A DNA stretch of 64,000 bases from Paenibacillus tyrphae (GCF_000722545.1 NZ_JNVM01000046.1:1-64000); one strand, 5' to 3'. Shown: positions 17,583-26,772, numbered from the stretch's first letter. Translations and numbers: made by a program. Notes: generated by a model from the sequence alone, not told the origin.

Positions 17583-18791
17583 TTATGATGCCTTTCCTCT
17601 CTCATCTTTTCGTCCCTTCTCAACAATAAGAGGGGTTAGCATGAGTACACCGGCAATAATCAAAACACCGCTTACGACATATACGGTCAGCAGGGAAAAC
17701 GATTCCTTCAAATAGCCGGATAGGAACATGCCAATCACCATCATCCCCATAAAAACAGGCGTGATCACCCCGGATACTCGGCCCATAAATGCGCCTTCCG
17801 TATTACGGACGATAAGCGTCTGGATTCCGCCATGAATACACGGGTAAAACAATCCGCTAATCACCAATAGAACAATGGTCAGCCAGATTATGGAAGAGGC
17901 GCCTATTCCCATTGTACAGACGGCGGCGACAAGCAAGCCTATCATGAGCAGCAGCTGCGGCTTCACCTTTTTGGCTATTCCCATTATGACAATTCCGCCT
18001 ACGAACATGGCTGCCCCGTTGGCCATAACAAACCATTGCAAAGATTGTTTGTTCAGTCCCAATTTCTCGATGACAAGGAAGATCTGAAGAGGTTGAGTTA
18101 GTCCTGATGCCAATCCGACAGCCGAGAAGGTCAAGCAAAGTGTTCGTAAGGCTTGATTGGACCCGATATAGCGCAGACCGGCCGTTAATTCTTTCATAAA
18201 GCCGCCGGCATCCCCGGACTTCGGTTCCTCCGCATCGCGTGGAAGCGATGATAATATAAGCGAAGATCCCAGGAACAGAACCGCCGTCAGGATTAGAGAT
18301 ACGTTAATTCCAAGCTGTATGAATATAAACGTGCCAATGACCGGACCCAAGACCGTAAAGACAGCGACAAGAGTTTGGGAAATCGCCATAACGCCCTGCA
18401 GTTGTTCACCCGGCACATGCCGCTTGTATAGTTTCATGGCCGAAGGCTGAGAAAATTGAGACAGGCTGGCGGAAATGAATGATCCGATGAGAAGAGCAAT
18501 CCATCCGCCGTTCATGACGGCGAGCAGTACAGCCACAACGGACAAGGCAGACAGCAGGTCGCTCCATACCATGGTCCGCTTCGGCCGCCATCGGTCGGCA
18601 AAGGTTCCGCCAATAAGTCCGAATATAAAGATCGGAGCGAATTCCGCAACCGAAATCAGCGATACATAAACCGGATTATTGTTTGTCAAATCGGTAACAT
18701 AAAGAAGGACGGCATAGTTCCGGATCCATATTCCCAACTGCAATAGCACCCGAGAAAAGATAATAGTTCGAACATAACGATTGGAAAACAT
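17583..18791 (-). CDS. MFS transporter, macrolide-efflux-like
   Basis: 402 residues with about 12 hydrophobic helices. The N terminus (FSRVLLQLGIWIRNYAVLLYVTDLT) and the loop FADRWRPKRTMVWSD between helices 2 and 3 match the MFS group that contains macrolide and siderophore exporters. It probably exports a small compound through the cytoplasmic membrane by proton antiport. The ATG is 2 bp after the stop of the upstream DUF6530-like gene, so the two are translationally coupled. A second copy of that small gene follows it. Substrate unknown. Confidence 0.85.
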   Translation of the reverse strand: MFSNRYVRTIIFSRVLLQLGIWIRNYAVLLYVTDLTNNNPVYVSLISVAEFAPIFIFGLIGGTFADRWRPKRTMVWSDLLSALSVVAVLLAVMNGGWIALLIGSFISASLSQFSQPSAMKLYKRHVPGEQLQGVMAISQTLVAVFTVLGPVIGTFIFIQLGINVSLILTAVLFLGSSLILSSLPRDAEEPKSGDAGGFMKELTAGLRYIGSNQALRTLCLTFSAVGLASGLTQPLQIFLVIEKLGLNKQSLQWFVMANGAAMFVGGIVIMGIAKKVKPQLLLMIGLLVAAVCTMGIGASSIIWLTIVLLVISGLFYPCIHGGIQTLIVRNTEGAFMGRVSGVITPVFMGMMVIGMFLSGYLKESFSLLTVYVVSGVLIIAGVLMLTPLIVEKGRKDERGKAS

Positions 18792-18793
18792 TT

Positions 18794-19273
18794 TTAATAC
18801 CCCATATCCTTTAATATTTGCGATAACGGACGCAGACGCTCGCCGATCATCTCATCATCTGCGCTCAAAGCTTGGTTGAACAGCTTCATATCTTCATTGA
18901 TTCTCCCATTACCCATATAGATCGCCACGGTCATAGCTCCCCCCTGCAGACCAATCCGGTCAAGGACGGGCTCCTGAGGGTCATAGAAATACTCATATCT
19001 GTACGCTTCGCGAAAATGCGCCAAAGACCGGCAAATCAGAATGGACAAATCAAGAACTTGATGAAGCGGCAGTTCCTCCGATTGCTTTGACCAATTTTCT
19101 CCTGCGGATCTCCATACCTTGGCTGAAATAGCAGCCTTTCCTCTGTCGCTGCACTGGGCCAACCCCAGGGAAAGACCTTTCGCATCTGTGTTCCTGGCGA
19201 ATCGGCCGTCAACCCGCTCATAGTTTTCCGACACGACAATAGGCCTGTGCTTTAAGACAGCAGGTAATTTCAT
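18794..19273 (-). CDS. DUF6530-like protein, copy B
   Basis: 159-residue paralogue of the gene at 16898-17377, with the same start MKLPAVLKHRPIVVSENYER and the same end ILKDMGY. The block PLHxVLDLSILICRSLAHFREAYRYE is almost unchanged between the copies. It is the first gene of an operon with the MFS pump 2 bp downstream. Upstream lie TTAC-rich short repeats (19285-19340) also present before copy A. Function unknown. Confidence 0.75.
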   Translation of the reverse strand: MKLPAVLKHRPIVVSENYERVDGRFARNTDAKGLSLGLAQCSDRGKAAISAKVWRSAGENWSKQSEELPLHQVLDLSILICRSLAHFREAYRYEYFYDPQEPVLDRIGLQGGAMTVAIYMGNGRINEDMKLFNQALSADDEMIGERLRPLSQILKDMGY

Positions 19274-19492
19274 ATTTCACCCCTCATTTCATTTACTAAA
19301 TTACTTAATTATTAATTTACTGATTTACTAAATTACTGCTTCAGTTTATCTTGGATTTCATCGTTAGTCAATCTTTTTTTATCGCCATCTCGGCCCAAAT
19401 CATTGGAGAAACGAAAAATAGGCCGATAAAGCCGACCAAAGCCTTGAATCCGAATCACCGTCAGGAATCCTGTAATGGCTTCGGCCAAACCA

Positions 19493-19520
19493 GAAAAAAG
19501 CCGCATTTTATGCGACTTTT
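19493..19520. terminator. Possible bidirectional terminator hairpin
   Basis: AAAAAAGCCGCAT, TTT loop, ATGCGACTTTT; an A-rich left and T-rich right flank makes it usable in both directions. It separates the DUF6530-MFS operon from the IS relic. Confidence 0.45.
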
Positions 19521-19555
19521 CAATTTCTGCTCTTGTTCGGCCACATAATCCAGCT

Positions 19556-19816
19556 CCTAATTTCCATAGTGACCGAGGTTTCCAATATACAGGAAAAACA
19601 TTCAAGAAAAAGCGTGCATTAACAATGGCCCGATGGAGTCATTCTGGGGTGTTGAAATCCGAAATGTATTATCTCAATAAGTTCAATACGTACGAAGAAT
19701 TGGAAGCAGCAACTGTGGAGAACAGCGAATACTACAATAATCGTTGATACCAGAAGAGACTAAACTTTATGACACCATTGGAGTACAGGCAATACCTTCT
19801 CAGTTCAGCAGCATAA
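19556..19816 (+). mobile_element. IS3-family transposase (orfB) relic
   Basis: Degenerate C-terminal end of an IS3/IS150-type transposase. It keeps FHSDRGFQYTGKTFKKK, then VLKSEMYYLNKFNTYEELEA, an in-frame TGA after EYYNNR, and MTPLEYRQYLLSSAA before the final TAA at 19814-19816. An internal deletion removes the usual GNCHDNAPMES part, and everything upstream of the HSDRG motif is gone. No terminal inverted repeat is recognisable. It is dead. Confidence 0.85.
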
Positions 19817-19855
19817 AAATGGCACCAACCATAACGATATGGCCGGTGCCAGAGC
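19817..19855 (-). terminator. Terminator of the VWA-domain gene
   Basis: On the minus strand GGCACCGGCCAT pairs with ATGGTTGGTGCC through G-U pairs and is followed by ATTTTTATG. It lies about 50 bp behind the stop of the VWA gene. Confidence 0.75.
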
Positions 19856-19903
19856 TTTTTGTTTTTTCACTGTCTACTTGACGGGGGGCACTTCATTTTA
19901 AAA

Positions 19904-21916
19904 TTAACGCAGCTGCATTAGATTGGCATCGTTAATGTCGTACAAGGTGCCATGATTACTTTGCACAAGCTTGATAATTTGCTCATTGGCCAGTCCGCTT
20001 TGCGGTGCAATGGCATCAAGAGTAACTTGATTCGCTTGCAGTTTAGCGTTAATTTCTTCAAGAGAGAAGCCGGCCATTCCTGGCGAGGTGCCTTTATCGT
20101 GAACAGGGGCATCGGTTATAAAGATGATTCTTTTGGAGCTCTTGCTCCCTGATAATTTTTGGACCGCCTTATCAATAGCCTCCAGTCCGGATTCCTCCAC
20201 ATCTTCTCCGCCGGAAGCCACTAAGCTATCTAATTGAGCTTTTAACAAATCTTTATTATTCGTGAAATCAAAAATCTCGAAATCCGGATTATAAATATCC
20301 ACAAAATTAATATCCCGATAAGCAACGATAGCAAAATTAGAGCCGGATGGGACGGAATCCACGAAGTTGCTGACCGTTTCTTTCACATAGTCGATGACTT
20401 CCCCCATACTGCCTGTAACGTCAATTACAAAAACGATATCCGAGGAGTCCGTAATCCCTTTCGATATCTTTTGTAAAATAGGCGAAGAAGCCGACGATTC
20501 AGATGGTTCTTGCAATCCTTCTTCAATTGCAGTTTTCTCGCTTTCAGCGGTTGTAGGAATAACGGGCTTATTTTGAAAAACAATAACCGACTTGGATGCC
20601 TCGTTCCACTCTACAACTCCGCCTAGAGCTTCACTCACGAAGCGAACAGGAACCATGGTACTTCCATTGATTAATTGTGCGGGTGCACTCAAAGTTACAG
20701 GAACGCCATTCACGTAAGCTATACTGGAACCAATCGTTAATACGATCGTTTTGCCTTCTCTTGTTGCCGTGACCGTTTGGGTGGTGCTTTCCCATTCCAC
20801 TGCTGCGCCGAGCGATTCGAAAATGGCCCGAAGCGGAACAAGCGTACTTCCGTTCCAATTTACAGGCGCCTGCGTATAACTTTGCATTTGTCCGCCAATA
20901 AAGACTTGAATAGTTTGCGGCTCATTGTTAATCGGAACGAATTGAGGGATCGATGCCGCCAACCCTCCCGATTGATTAATAGTCTTCAAGTAAAAGTAAT
21001 ATCCCCCCGATGGCAGCCCAAGCTTGCTCAGTGAATAAGTTGAAGGGCTATTGGAGGTAACCCGGATTTGCCTAACGAGCTTGCCCTTCGCATTTTTGAC
21101 CATTAAATAGGTAAAATAGGTCGGCCGTGAAGTTGCAGCTGTCGTATTCACCGTGAGTGTATGATCCGGGTTTAGCGCAATCGTACCGGGAAAGCTTGCT
21201 CCACCAGGTACTTGAAATTCCGGTTTAACGGCAGTATTGGGAGAAGGAGCTGCAACCGCGCCTGACGGAGGATTCGGTGTAGATTCCCCGCGGGATGGCT
21301 GGACACCGGTAATGGAAGTTTTGGGAAAATAAAAGTAAATTTTCGACTTCGCGCCCGGTGCCCGGCGTTTTTCTAAAATCGTTACCGTATTATTCTCATG
21401 GTTAAAAGTAAATTCCGAAGAGCGGACTTTAGAACCATCTATGTATAAACTAACATTTTTACTAGAGTTGATGGTATACCGGGAAGTTACTTTAAAAACT
21501 CGCGTGGACCCATCCCCCTCGGAAAGAGCATTTCCAATTTTGTCTGTGCCCGACTCCCCTTCTCCCCATTCAAAGGTAGGGCCAATTAAGTATTTAATGG
21601 AAATTTCGGCCCCTAAGTCGGGAGCGTGGCGCATCGTTATGGTGTAATTTTCATAATCAACCGTATACTCCTTAGACTCAATTTCACGTGAATTGATAAA
21701 CAAGCGAAGCTTCGTATTCGTGGCCGTAATTCGATTACCTGGCGTGAATTTAAAAACGCGCTCCTTTCCATCCCCATCTCGAAGAATATTTACCAGATAA
21801 TCGCCCTCTCTGAAATCAAGCCGGTCATCCGCACTTGCAATTCCGGCATGAAAATCCAAGGCTCCGAGAAGCAACACGAAAACAATAAACAAACTAATCA
21901 TTTTTCTACTATTCAT
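19904..21916 (-). CDS. Secreted protein with stalk (copper amine oxidase N-like) domain and VWA domain
   Basis: 670 residues. Residues 1-30 are a Sec signal peptide ending near IASADD. Two related segments of about 80 residues follow (each with GDG-x-x-RVFK and a YTVDYENYTITM/FTFNHENNTVTI strand), then a Pro/Ser linker. Residues about 345-455 contain stalk-domain repeats (STLVPLRAIFESLGAAVEW and STMVPVRFVSEALGGVVEW). The last 190 residues are a von Willebrand factor A domain with a metal-site motif DVTGSMG and the later SGGEDVEESGLEAI. It should act outside the cell in adhesion or sensing at the envelope. No sortase or lipobox anchor is seen. It is monocistronic. Confidence 0.85.
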   Translation of the reverse strand: MNSRKMISLFIVFVLLLGALDFHAGIASADDRLDFREGDYLVNILRDGDGKERVFKFTPGNRITATNTKLRLFINSREIESKEYTVDYENYTITMRHAPDLGAEISIKYLIGPTFEWGEGESGTDKIGNALSEGDGSTRVFKVTSRYTINSSKNVSLYIDGSKVRSSEFTFNHENNTVTILEKRRAPGAKSKIYFYFPKTSITGVQPSRGESTPNPPSGAVAAPSPNTAVKPEFQVPGGASFPGTIALNPDHTLTVNTTAATSRPTYFTYLMVKNAKGKLVRQIRVTSNSPSTYSLSKLGLPSGGYYFYLKTINQSGGLAASIPQFVPINNEPQTIQVFIGGQMQSYTQAPVNWNGSTLVPLRAIFESLGAAVEWESTTQTVTATREGKTIVLTIGSSIAYVNGVPVTLSAPAQLINGSTMVPVRFVSEALGGVVEWNEASKSVIVFQNKPVIPTTAESEKTAIEEGLQEPSESSASSPILQKISKGITDSSDIVFVIDVTGSMGEVIDYVKETVSNFVDSVPSGSNFAIVAYRDINFVDIYNPDFEIFDFTNNKDLLKAQLDSLVASGGEDVEESGLEAIDKAVQKLSGSKSSKRIIFITDAPVHDKGTSPGMAGFSLEEINAKLQANQVTLDAIAPQSGLANEQIIKLVQSNHGTLYDINDANLMQLR

Positions 21917-22120
21917 CTACTTCACCCCGTTACGAAAGACATGGTTAAATATTATGCTGCAAAAAAAAATACTCTGCGATAAGTAACTCCGATTTCTTGA
22001 CCCCATCCTCTCTGATAATTGAAAATAAACTTTCATTAGAATCTGCTCTGCCATCCTTACATCTATATCGGAAAAATCACACATAAAATGTTACATTCTT
22101 CTGCCTTCGTTTCTCCTAAA

Positions 22121-22152
22121 ATAAAAAGCACCGACCATTTTCGGTCGGTGCT
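22121..22152 (-). terminator. Terminator of ssrA
   Basis: Perfect 10-bp stem AGCACCGACC / GGTCGGTGCT, with TTTTTATTTT on the minus-strand 3' side, directly after the tmRNA gene. Confidence 0.85.
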
Positions 22153-22165
22153 CTTTGTACTTTAA

Positions 22166-22526
22166 TGGAGACGAGGGGAGTCGAACCCCTGTCCGAAGAT
22201 AACGCCACACAGGCTTCTACGGGTGTAGTCACAGTTTTGATGTCACCCGAGCAACGCCCCGTAACCGGCTTTGCGTTGGGTCAGCCTGATTGTCTTCTTC
22301 AGCTAGCCGCAGGCGGAGACTAGACAGCGTATCCCACTAAAGTTGAGCCCCTATCCCGGCACATGGGCGATGCAGAGTAGGAGCACGCTCACAGGTTATT
22401 AAGCTGCGAAAGCGTAGGATTGTTGTTGTTTGCCATTTAATTGGCTTTAGCGTTGATAAAGCGGACGCGTCCCCACTACCCGCAACCCATGCTCGAACTA
22501 TCCCCGTCGAATCCAAGAACGTCCCC
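22166..22526 (-). ncRNA. ssrA: Transfer-messenger RNA (tmRNA)
   Basis: About 361-nt tmRNA that rescues stalled ribosomes together with SmpB. The 5' end GGGGACGTTCTTGG pairs with the 3' end CGTCTCC as the 7-bp acceptor stem, and GGTTCGACTCC is the T arm. The tag frame at 22402-22434 reads GKQQQSYAFAA and ends in tandem stops TAATAA; after the charged Ala this gives a tag ending in Ala-Phe-Ala-Ala, a proteolysis signal. CCA is not encoded. An extended -10 (TGTTATAAT, 22676-22681) about 140 nt upstream is a possible promoter. smpB lies upstream on the same strand. Confidence 0.95.
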
Positions 22527-22764
22527 GCATAGGCGGGCCTCCCATCGGATGAGAGACCCTAATATAAAGGTTATGAAATAAAACTTATCTACCTGTAAAT
22601 CTAAACTTGCTACGCTACGAACAACTTCTGCTGACTTTTACTTGAAAAGTTGTGCACTTCCCCAAGTGCTCTTTCATTATAACATATCCTTGAGCAAAAT
22701 GAAGGGGCGAGTTGTTGGAAGCGATACCAGAACCTAAACATACTGGCGGATTTCCGCCAAAACG

Positions 22765-23244
22765 TTACCTTGCGACCTTCTGCTTCTCGCGCAGCGCCCG
22801 CTGAATATCCCGCTGAGCATCGCGCTTCGCCGCCGTATCGCGTTTGTCGTATTGCTTCTTCCCTTTGCCCAAGCCGAGCAGCAGCTTCGCGTAGCCGTTG
22901 CGCACATATACCTTGAGCGGCACCAGCGTATAGCCTTCCTGCTTCGCATGGCCCAGCAGTTTGTTAATCTCGGCCTTCTTGAGAAGTAGCTTGCGGGCCC
23001 GCGTCGGATCGCTGGGGTTAAACCGGTTGCCTTGCTCGAATGGGCTGATGTGCATATTGTGCACGAACGCTTCGCCGTTCCGGATCGTCGCGAACGCGTC
23101 GCCGATATTGGCTCGTCCGAGCCGCAGCGATTTGATCTCCGTCCCGGTCAGCACCAGGCCGCATTCGTAAGTATCCTCGATAAAATAATCGTGAGACGCT
23201 TTTTTGTTCTGCGCCAGCACTTTTCCATCGCTTTTTTTGCTCAT
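22765..23244 (-). CDS. smpB: SsrA-binding protein SmpB
   Basis: 159 residues, the usual SmpB length. It binds tmRNA and delivers it to stalled ribosomes. Characteristic segments are NKKASHDYFIEDTYECGLVLTG, GTEIKSLRLGRANIGDAFA and HISPFEQGNRFN, and the basic tail ends AALREKQK-like (RALREKQKVAR). A longer frame runs to 23313, but the family start is MSKKSDGKVLAQNKK at ATG 23244. It follows rnr by about 90 bp and precedes ssrA, the standard Firmicute order. Confidence 0.95.
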   Translation of the reverse strand: MSKKSDGKVLAQNKKASHDYFIEDTYECGLVLTGTEIKSLRLGRANIGDAFATIRNGEAFVHNMHISPFEQGNRFNPSDPTRARKLLLKKAEINKLLGHAKQEGYTLVPLKVYVRNGYAKLLLGLGKGKKQYDKRDTAAKRDAQRDIQRALREKQKVAR

Positions 23245-23332
23245 GCCCCCGTAGCCGCTCCTTCCCATACCGATTTCCAAACAGAGGGATGGAGTCCATT
23301 GTACCAACTCCATCCCCGGAAATCAAGGGGAA

Positions 23333-25807
23333 CTAGCGCTTGACGGTCTTTTTGCGCTTCTTCTTGGCGAAACCGATGCCCACGCCGCCGCCTTTGGCCG
23401 TTTTACCCACGGCTTTGGCGCTTTTGCGCCCTGCGGCACGGCCGGTCGCCGTGGCGCCCTCGCCGGTGCGCACCGCCTCCAGCGCGCGCGTCTTCGCCGC
23501 TGCCGGGCCCTTCCCACGCCCGCTGCCGCCCGCGCCTCGCTTCCCGGCACGTTCGCTGCGTCCAGCGCGTGCTCCGCCTGCGGCGGCTTTGCCTGCCCGG
23601 CCGGGACGGCCGTCGCGCTTGGTTTTGCGCACGGCGTTCAGCGCGTCGACCAGGCTCATTTTCTGCGGCCGCGGCTTCATATCAACCATCTCGAAATCGA
23701 TGGTATGCTCCTCCATGTTCACCCGCGAGATGCGCACCTTCACTTCATCGCCGAGGCGATAAATTTTGGACGTGCGCTCGCCGATAAGCGCGTGCTGAGC
23801 GTCATGGAAGTGGTAATAATCGTCCGTCAGATCGGATAGACGAATGAGCCCTTCCACGGTATTTTCCAGCTCCACAAACATCCCGAAACTAGTCACGCTG
23901 CTGATAATGCCGTCGAATTCCTCGCCGACTTTGTCGAGCATGAATTCGGCTTTCTTCAGCGCCTCCGTCTCCCGCTCCGCATCGACGGCCACCCGCTCCC
24001 GCTCGGACGATTGCTTGGCAATATCGTCCATCCGCGAAGCCAAGTATTCGTGCCGCGCTTCGCTGAGCGTACCGCTCTCCAGCACCTCGCGAATAACGCG
24101 GTGTATGATAAGGTCCGGGTAGCGCCGGATCGGCGACGTGAAGTGCGAGTAAAATTCCGCGGCCAGGCCGTAGTGGCCCAGGCTCTGCGAATCGTACTTC
24201 GCCTGCTTCATCGAGCGCAGCATCACCGTGCTGATGACCGTTTCTTCCTTCGTTCCCTTGATTTCCTCCAGCAGCGTCTGCAGCGCCCGGGGATGCACCG
24301 AATTGCCTTTCCCCCGGACAACATAGCCGAAGTTCGTGATGAACTCCATAAAATGCTGCAGCTTCTCCGCGTCCGGGTCCTCGTGAATCCGGTACAAGAA
24401 CGGTACCTTCAGCCAATGAAAATGCTCCGCCACCGTTTCGTTTGCCGCAAGCATGAACTCTTCAATGATCATCTCGGCGATCGTCCGGTCCCGCTTCACG
24501 ATATCCGTCGGCTTGCCGTCCGCATCGACCAATATTTTCGATTCCTGAAAATCGAAATCAATCGCACCGCGGCGCATCCGCTTCGACCGCAGCTTCATCG
24601 CCAGATCTTCCATTAAACGGAAATCATCCATCAGGTACGCGTATTTTTCCAGCAGCTCCGGCTCCGGCGCTTCCTCGGTCAGCAGCTTGCGGACGTTCGT
24701 ATACGTCATCCGCTCGCTTGTCTTGATCACACTTGTAAAAATATCATGGCGCACCACGTTCGCATCCGCGTCGAATTCCATCTCACAGGACATCGTAAAC
24801 CGGTCCACCTGTGGATTCAACGAGCAGATCCCGTTGGATAAACGATGCGGCAGCATCGGGATGACCCGGTCTACCAAATACACGCTGCATCCACGGTTGT
24901 ACGCTTCATTGTCGAGCGGCGAGCCCTCGCGCACATAATAGCTGACGTCGGCGATGTGCACGCCGAGCACATAGTTGCCGTTCGGCAGTCGCTCCACGTT
25001 GACGGCATCGTCCAAGTCTTTTGCATCTTCTCCATCAATGGTAACGATACGCTTCCCGCGCAAATCGCGGCGGCCCTTCAAATCTTCTTCCGAGATCGTA
25101 TCCGGCGCGGCCGACGCTTCTTCCATCACCTCGTCCGGAAACGCTTCGGGCAGCTGGTGCTTGCGGATAATGGAGAGAATATCGACGCCTGGATCGTTTT
25201 TATGACCCAGAATCTCCACCACTTCGCCTTGTGCCGCCGCGCGTCCTTCCGGGTACGATACGATTTTTACGACAACCTTGTGCCCGTCCATGGCACCGCC
25301 GAACGATTCCTTCGGAATAAAAATATCCCGCACCACCCGCTTGTCGTCCGGAATGACAAACGCATACTCCTCATGGGACTGAAACAGACCGACGATCTGC
25401 GTATTGCCCCGGCTGACCACCCGTACCACTTCGCCCTCCATCCGGCCGCCGGACGGGCTCTTCGAAGTGATCCGCACGAGCACAATATCCCCGTTCATCG
25501 CCGTCCCCATGTCGTTGGCATGGATGTACACGTCCGGATGATCCCGGTCGTCGGGAATGAGGAAGCCGAAGCCTTTGGCATGCGCCTGCAGCTTGCCGCG
25601 CAGCAGATTCATCCGCTCCGGCACCCCGTACCGTTCGTTGCGCGTACGTAGAATAAGTCCTTCATTCTCGAGCTCATTGAGCAGCTTCAGGAACTCCTTG
25701 AACTCCTGCGCGCTCTCCAGCACGAAGTGCTGCTCCAGCTCATGGTACGTCATCGGCTTATAAGCCGTTTCTTTCATAAAATCTAGCAAAGCTTCACGCG
25801 TTATCAA
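23333..25807 (-). CDS. rnr: Ribonuclease R
   Basis: About 824-residue 3'-5' exoribonuclease that degrades structured RNA and works with tmRNA-SmpB. Order: N-terminal winged helix (ITREALLDFM), cold-shock domains (KGFGFLIPDDRDHPDVYIH), RNB catalytic domain with TIDGEDAKDLDDAVNVE, and an S1 domain with GIISSVTSFGMFVELENT. The last 100 residues form a Gly/Ala/Lys/Arg-rich tail ending KKKRKKTVKR. A frame opens at ATG 25870, but it would overlap the esterase gene; TTG 25807 sits right after AGGTGAG and gives LITREALL, the family start. Operon: secG-est-rnr-smpB-ssrA. Confidence 0.92.
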   Translation of the reverse strand: MITREALLDFMKETAYKPMTYHELEQHFVLESAQEFKEFLKLLNELENEGLILRTRNERYGVPERMNLLRGKLQAHAKGFGFLIPDDRDHPDVYIHANDMGTAMNGDIVLVRITSKSPSGGRMEGEVVRVVSRGNTQIVGLFQSHEEYAFVIPDDKRVVRDIFIPKESFGGAMDGHKVVVKIVSYPEGRAAAQGEVVEILGHKNDPGVDILSIIRKHQLPEAFPDEVMEEASAAPDTISEEDLKGRRDLRGKRIVTIDGEDAKDLDDAVNVERLPNGNYVLGVHIADVSYYVREGSPLDNEAYNRGCSVYLVDRVIPMLPHRLSNGICSLNPQVDRFTMSCEMEFDADANVVRHDIFTSVIKTSERMTYTNVRKLLTEEAPEPELLEKYAYLMDDFRLMEDLAMKLRSKRMRRGAIDFDFQESKILVDADGKPTDIVKRDRTIAEMIIEEFMLAANETVAEHFHWLKVPFLYRIHEDPDAEKLQHFMEFITNFGYVVRGKGNSVHPRALQTLLEEIKGTKEETVISTVMLRSMKQAKYDSQSLGHYGLAAEFYSHFTSPIRRYPDLIIHRVIREVLESGTLSEARHEYLASRMDDIAKQSSERERVAVDAERETEALKKAEFMLDKVGEEFDGIISSVTSFGMFVELENTVEGLIRLSDLTDDYYHFHDAQHALIGERTSKIYRLGDEVKVRISRVNMEEHTIDFEMVDMKPRPQKMSLVDALNAVRKTKRDGRPGRAGKAAAGGARAGRSERAGKRGAGGSGRGKGPAAAKTRALEAVRTGEGATATGRAAGRKSAKAVGKTAKGGGVGIGFAKKKRKKTVKR

Positions 25808-25836
25808 TGTTCTCACCTGCCTTTTCTTTCTATAAC

Positions 25837-26640
25837 CTATGTCTGAATTTCCACGACCGCCTGTTTCCATGTCCCGGCCTGGTCAAGCCTCGCCAAAAAA
25901 CGGGATATATCTTCGTATACCCGTTCCCGCCACTCGTCAAGCAGCAAGCCATGAGAGGAATGGGGGTAATACTCGATTTGACGGACAAGCGAGGAGACAT
26001 GCCGGTAAATGTACTCCGCGCTTTTCGGAAGGACCATCCCGTCTTTCTCTCCCTGCCCGACAAATAACGGTGCCGACACTTGGCCCAAGTCCGCCTTTAC
26101 GAGCTTCATCAGCTTCCGAAGATCGACCACGCACCGGACCGGCGTCTTGTCATATGTACAGGCTTCCTCCACCAGATGCGCAGCCGCCGCCGGCCTCCGT
26201 TCGATGTATTTGATAAAATACTGCAGCAGCAGAGCCAGCGAGGTTTTCCGGCTGGACAAAAACATCGGCGCCGCCAGCGAAACCACACCGTCAAGCCTTC
26301 GCTTCATCGCCAGCTCCAAAGCCAACAGCCCTCCCATGGAATGGCCGATCACCACAATTTTGCCCTCGCGAGCCCGACTGGCAGCCATCGCATCATAGCT
26401 GCGCAGTATATGACCGGACCAATCGTGCAGGCCAGTTCGGATCATATCCTCCGGCGTCGTTCCATGCCCCGGCAGCAGGACCGCATTAACAGTATAGCCC
26501 AGATCGTTCAAATAATAGCCAAGCCGCCGAAGCTCCGACGGGGAACCCGTAAAGCCGTGAATGAGCAGCAGTTGCGTCGAAGCCCGCTCACCGGTACCTT
26601 CCAGCCGAAAAGGCTCCGTTGTCTTGTATACTCGTTTCAA
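25837..26640 (-). CDS. est: Carboxylesterase, Est30/YvaK-like
   Basis: 267-residue alpha/beta hydrolase. The oxyanion region is LLIHGFTGSP (residues 26-35), the nucleophile elbow is IGHSMGG with Ser near 100, and the acid and base are in GEKDGMV and SSHGLLLD. It is the homologue of B. subtilis yvaK, which always lies between secG and rnr. It hydrolyses short carboxylic esters in vitro in related species; its role in the cell is unknown. The start is TTG 26640 with GGAGG 9-10 nt upstream. It ends 30 bp before the rnr TTG. Confidence 0.88.
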   Translation of the reverse strand: MKRVYKTTEPFRLEGTGERASTQLLLIHGFTGSPSELRRLGYYLNDLGYTVNAVLLPGHGTTPEDMIRTGLHDWSGHILRSYDAMAASRAREGKIVVIGHSMGGLLALELAMKRRLDGVVSLAAPMFLSSRKTSLALLLQYFIKYIERRPAAAAHLVEEACTYDKTPVRCVVDLRKLMKLVKADLGQVSAPLFVGQGEKDGMVLPKSAEYIYRHVSSLVRQIEYYPHSSHGLLLDEWRERVYEDISRFLARLDQAGTWKQAVVEIQT

Positions 26641-26725
26641 GCGCCCCGCCTCCGTCTCGCACCCTTCGGGATATTCAAGGCCGCCTCTTCCTTCCTGGAG
26701 CGAGCTCTATCCATGTGAAAAGCTA

Positions 26726-26760
26726 CAAAAAAACAGCAGGAGTAATATTCCCCTGCTGTC
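26726..26760 (-). terminator. Terminator after secG
   Basis: ACAGCAGGGG stem with CTCCTGCTGT, then seven T on the minus strand. It probably gives partial termination between secG and est. Confidence 0.8.
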
Positions 26761-26772
26761 GCCTTTTTATGT

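Noticed and set aside
19333..19605. Small minus-strand gene between the DUF6530-like copy B and the VWA gene
   Set aside because: It overlaps the IS3 relic and a hairpin, has no ribosome site and no sensible sequence.
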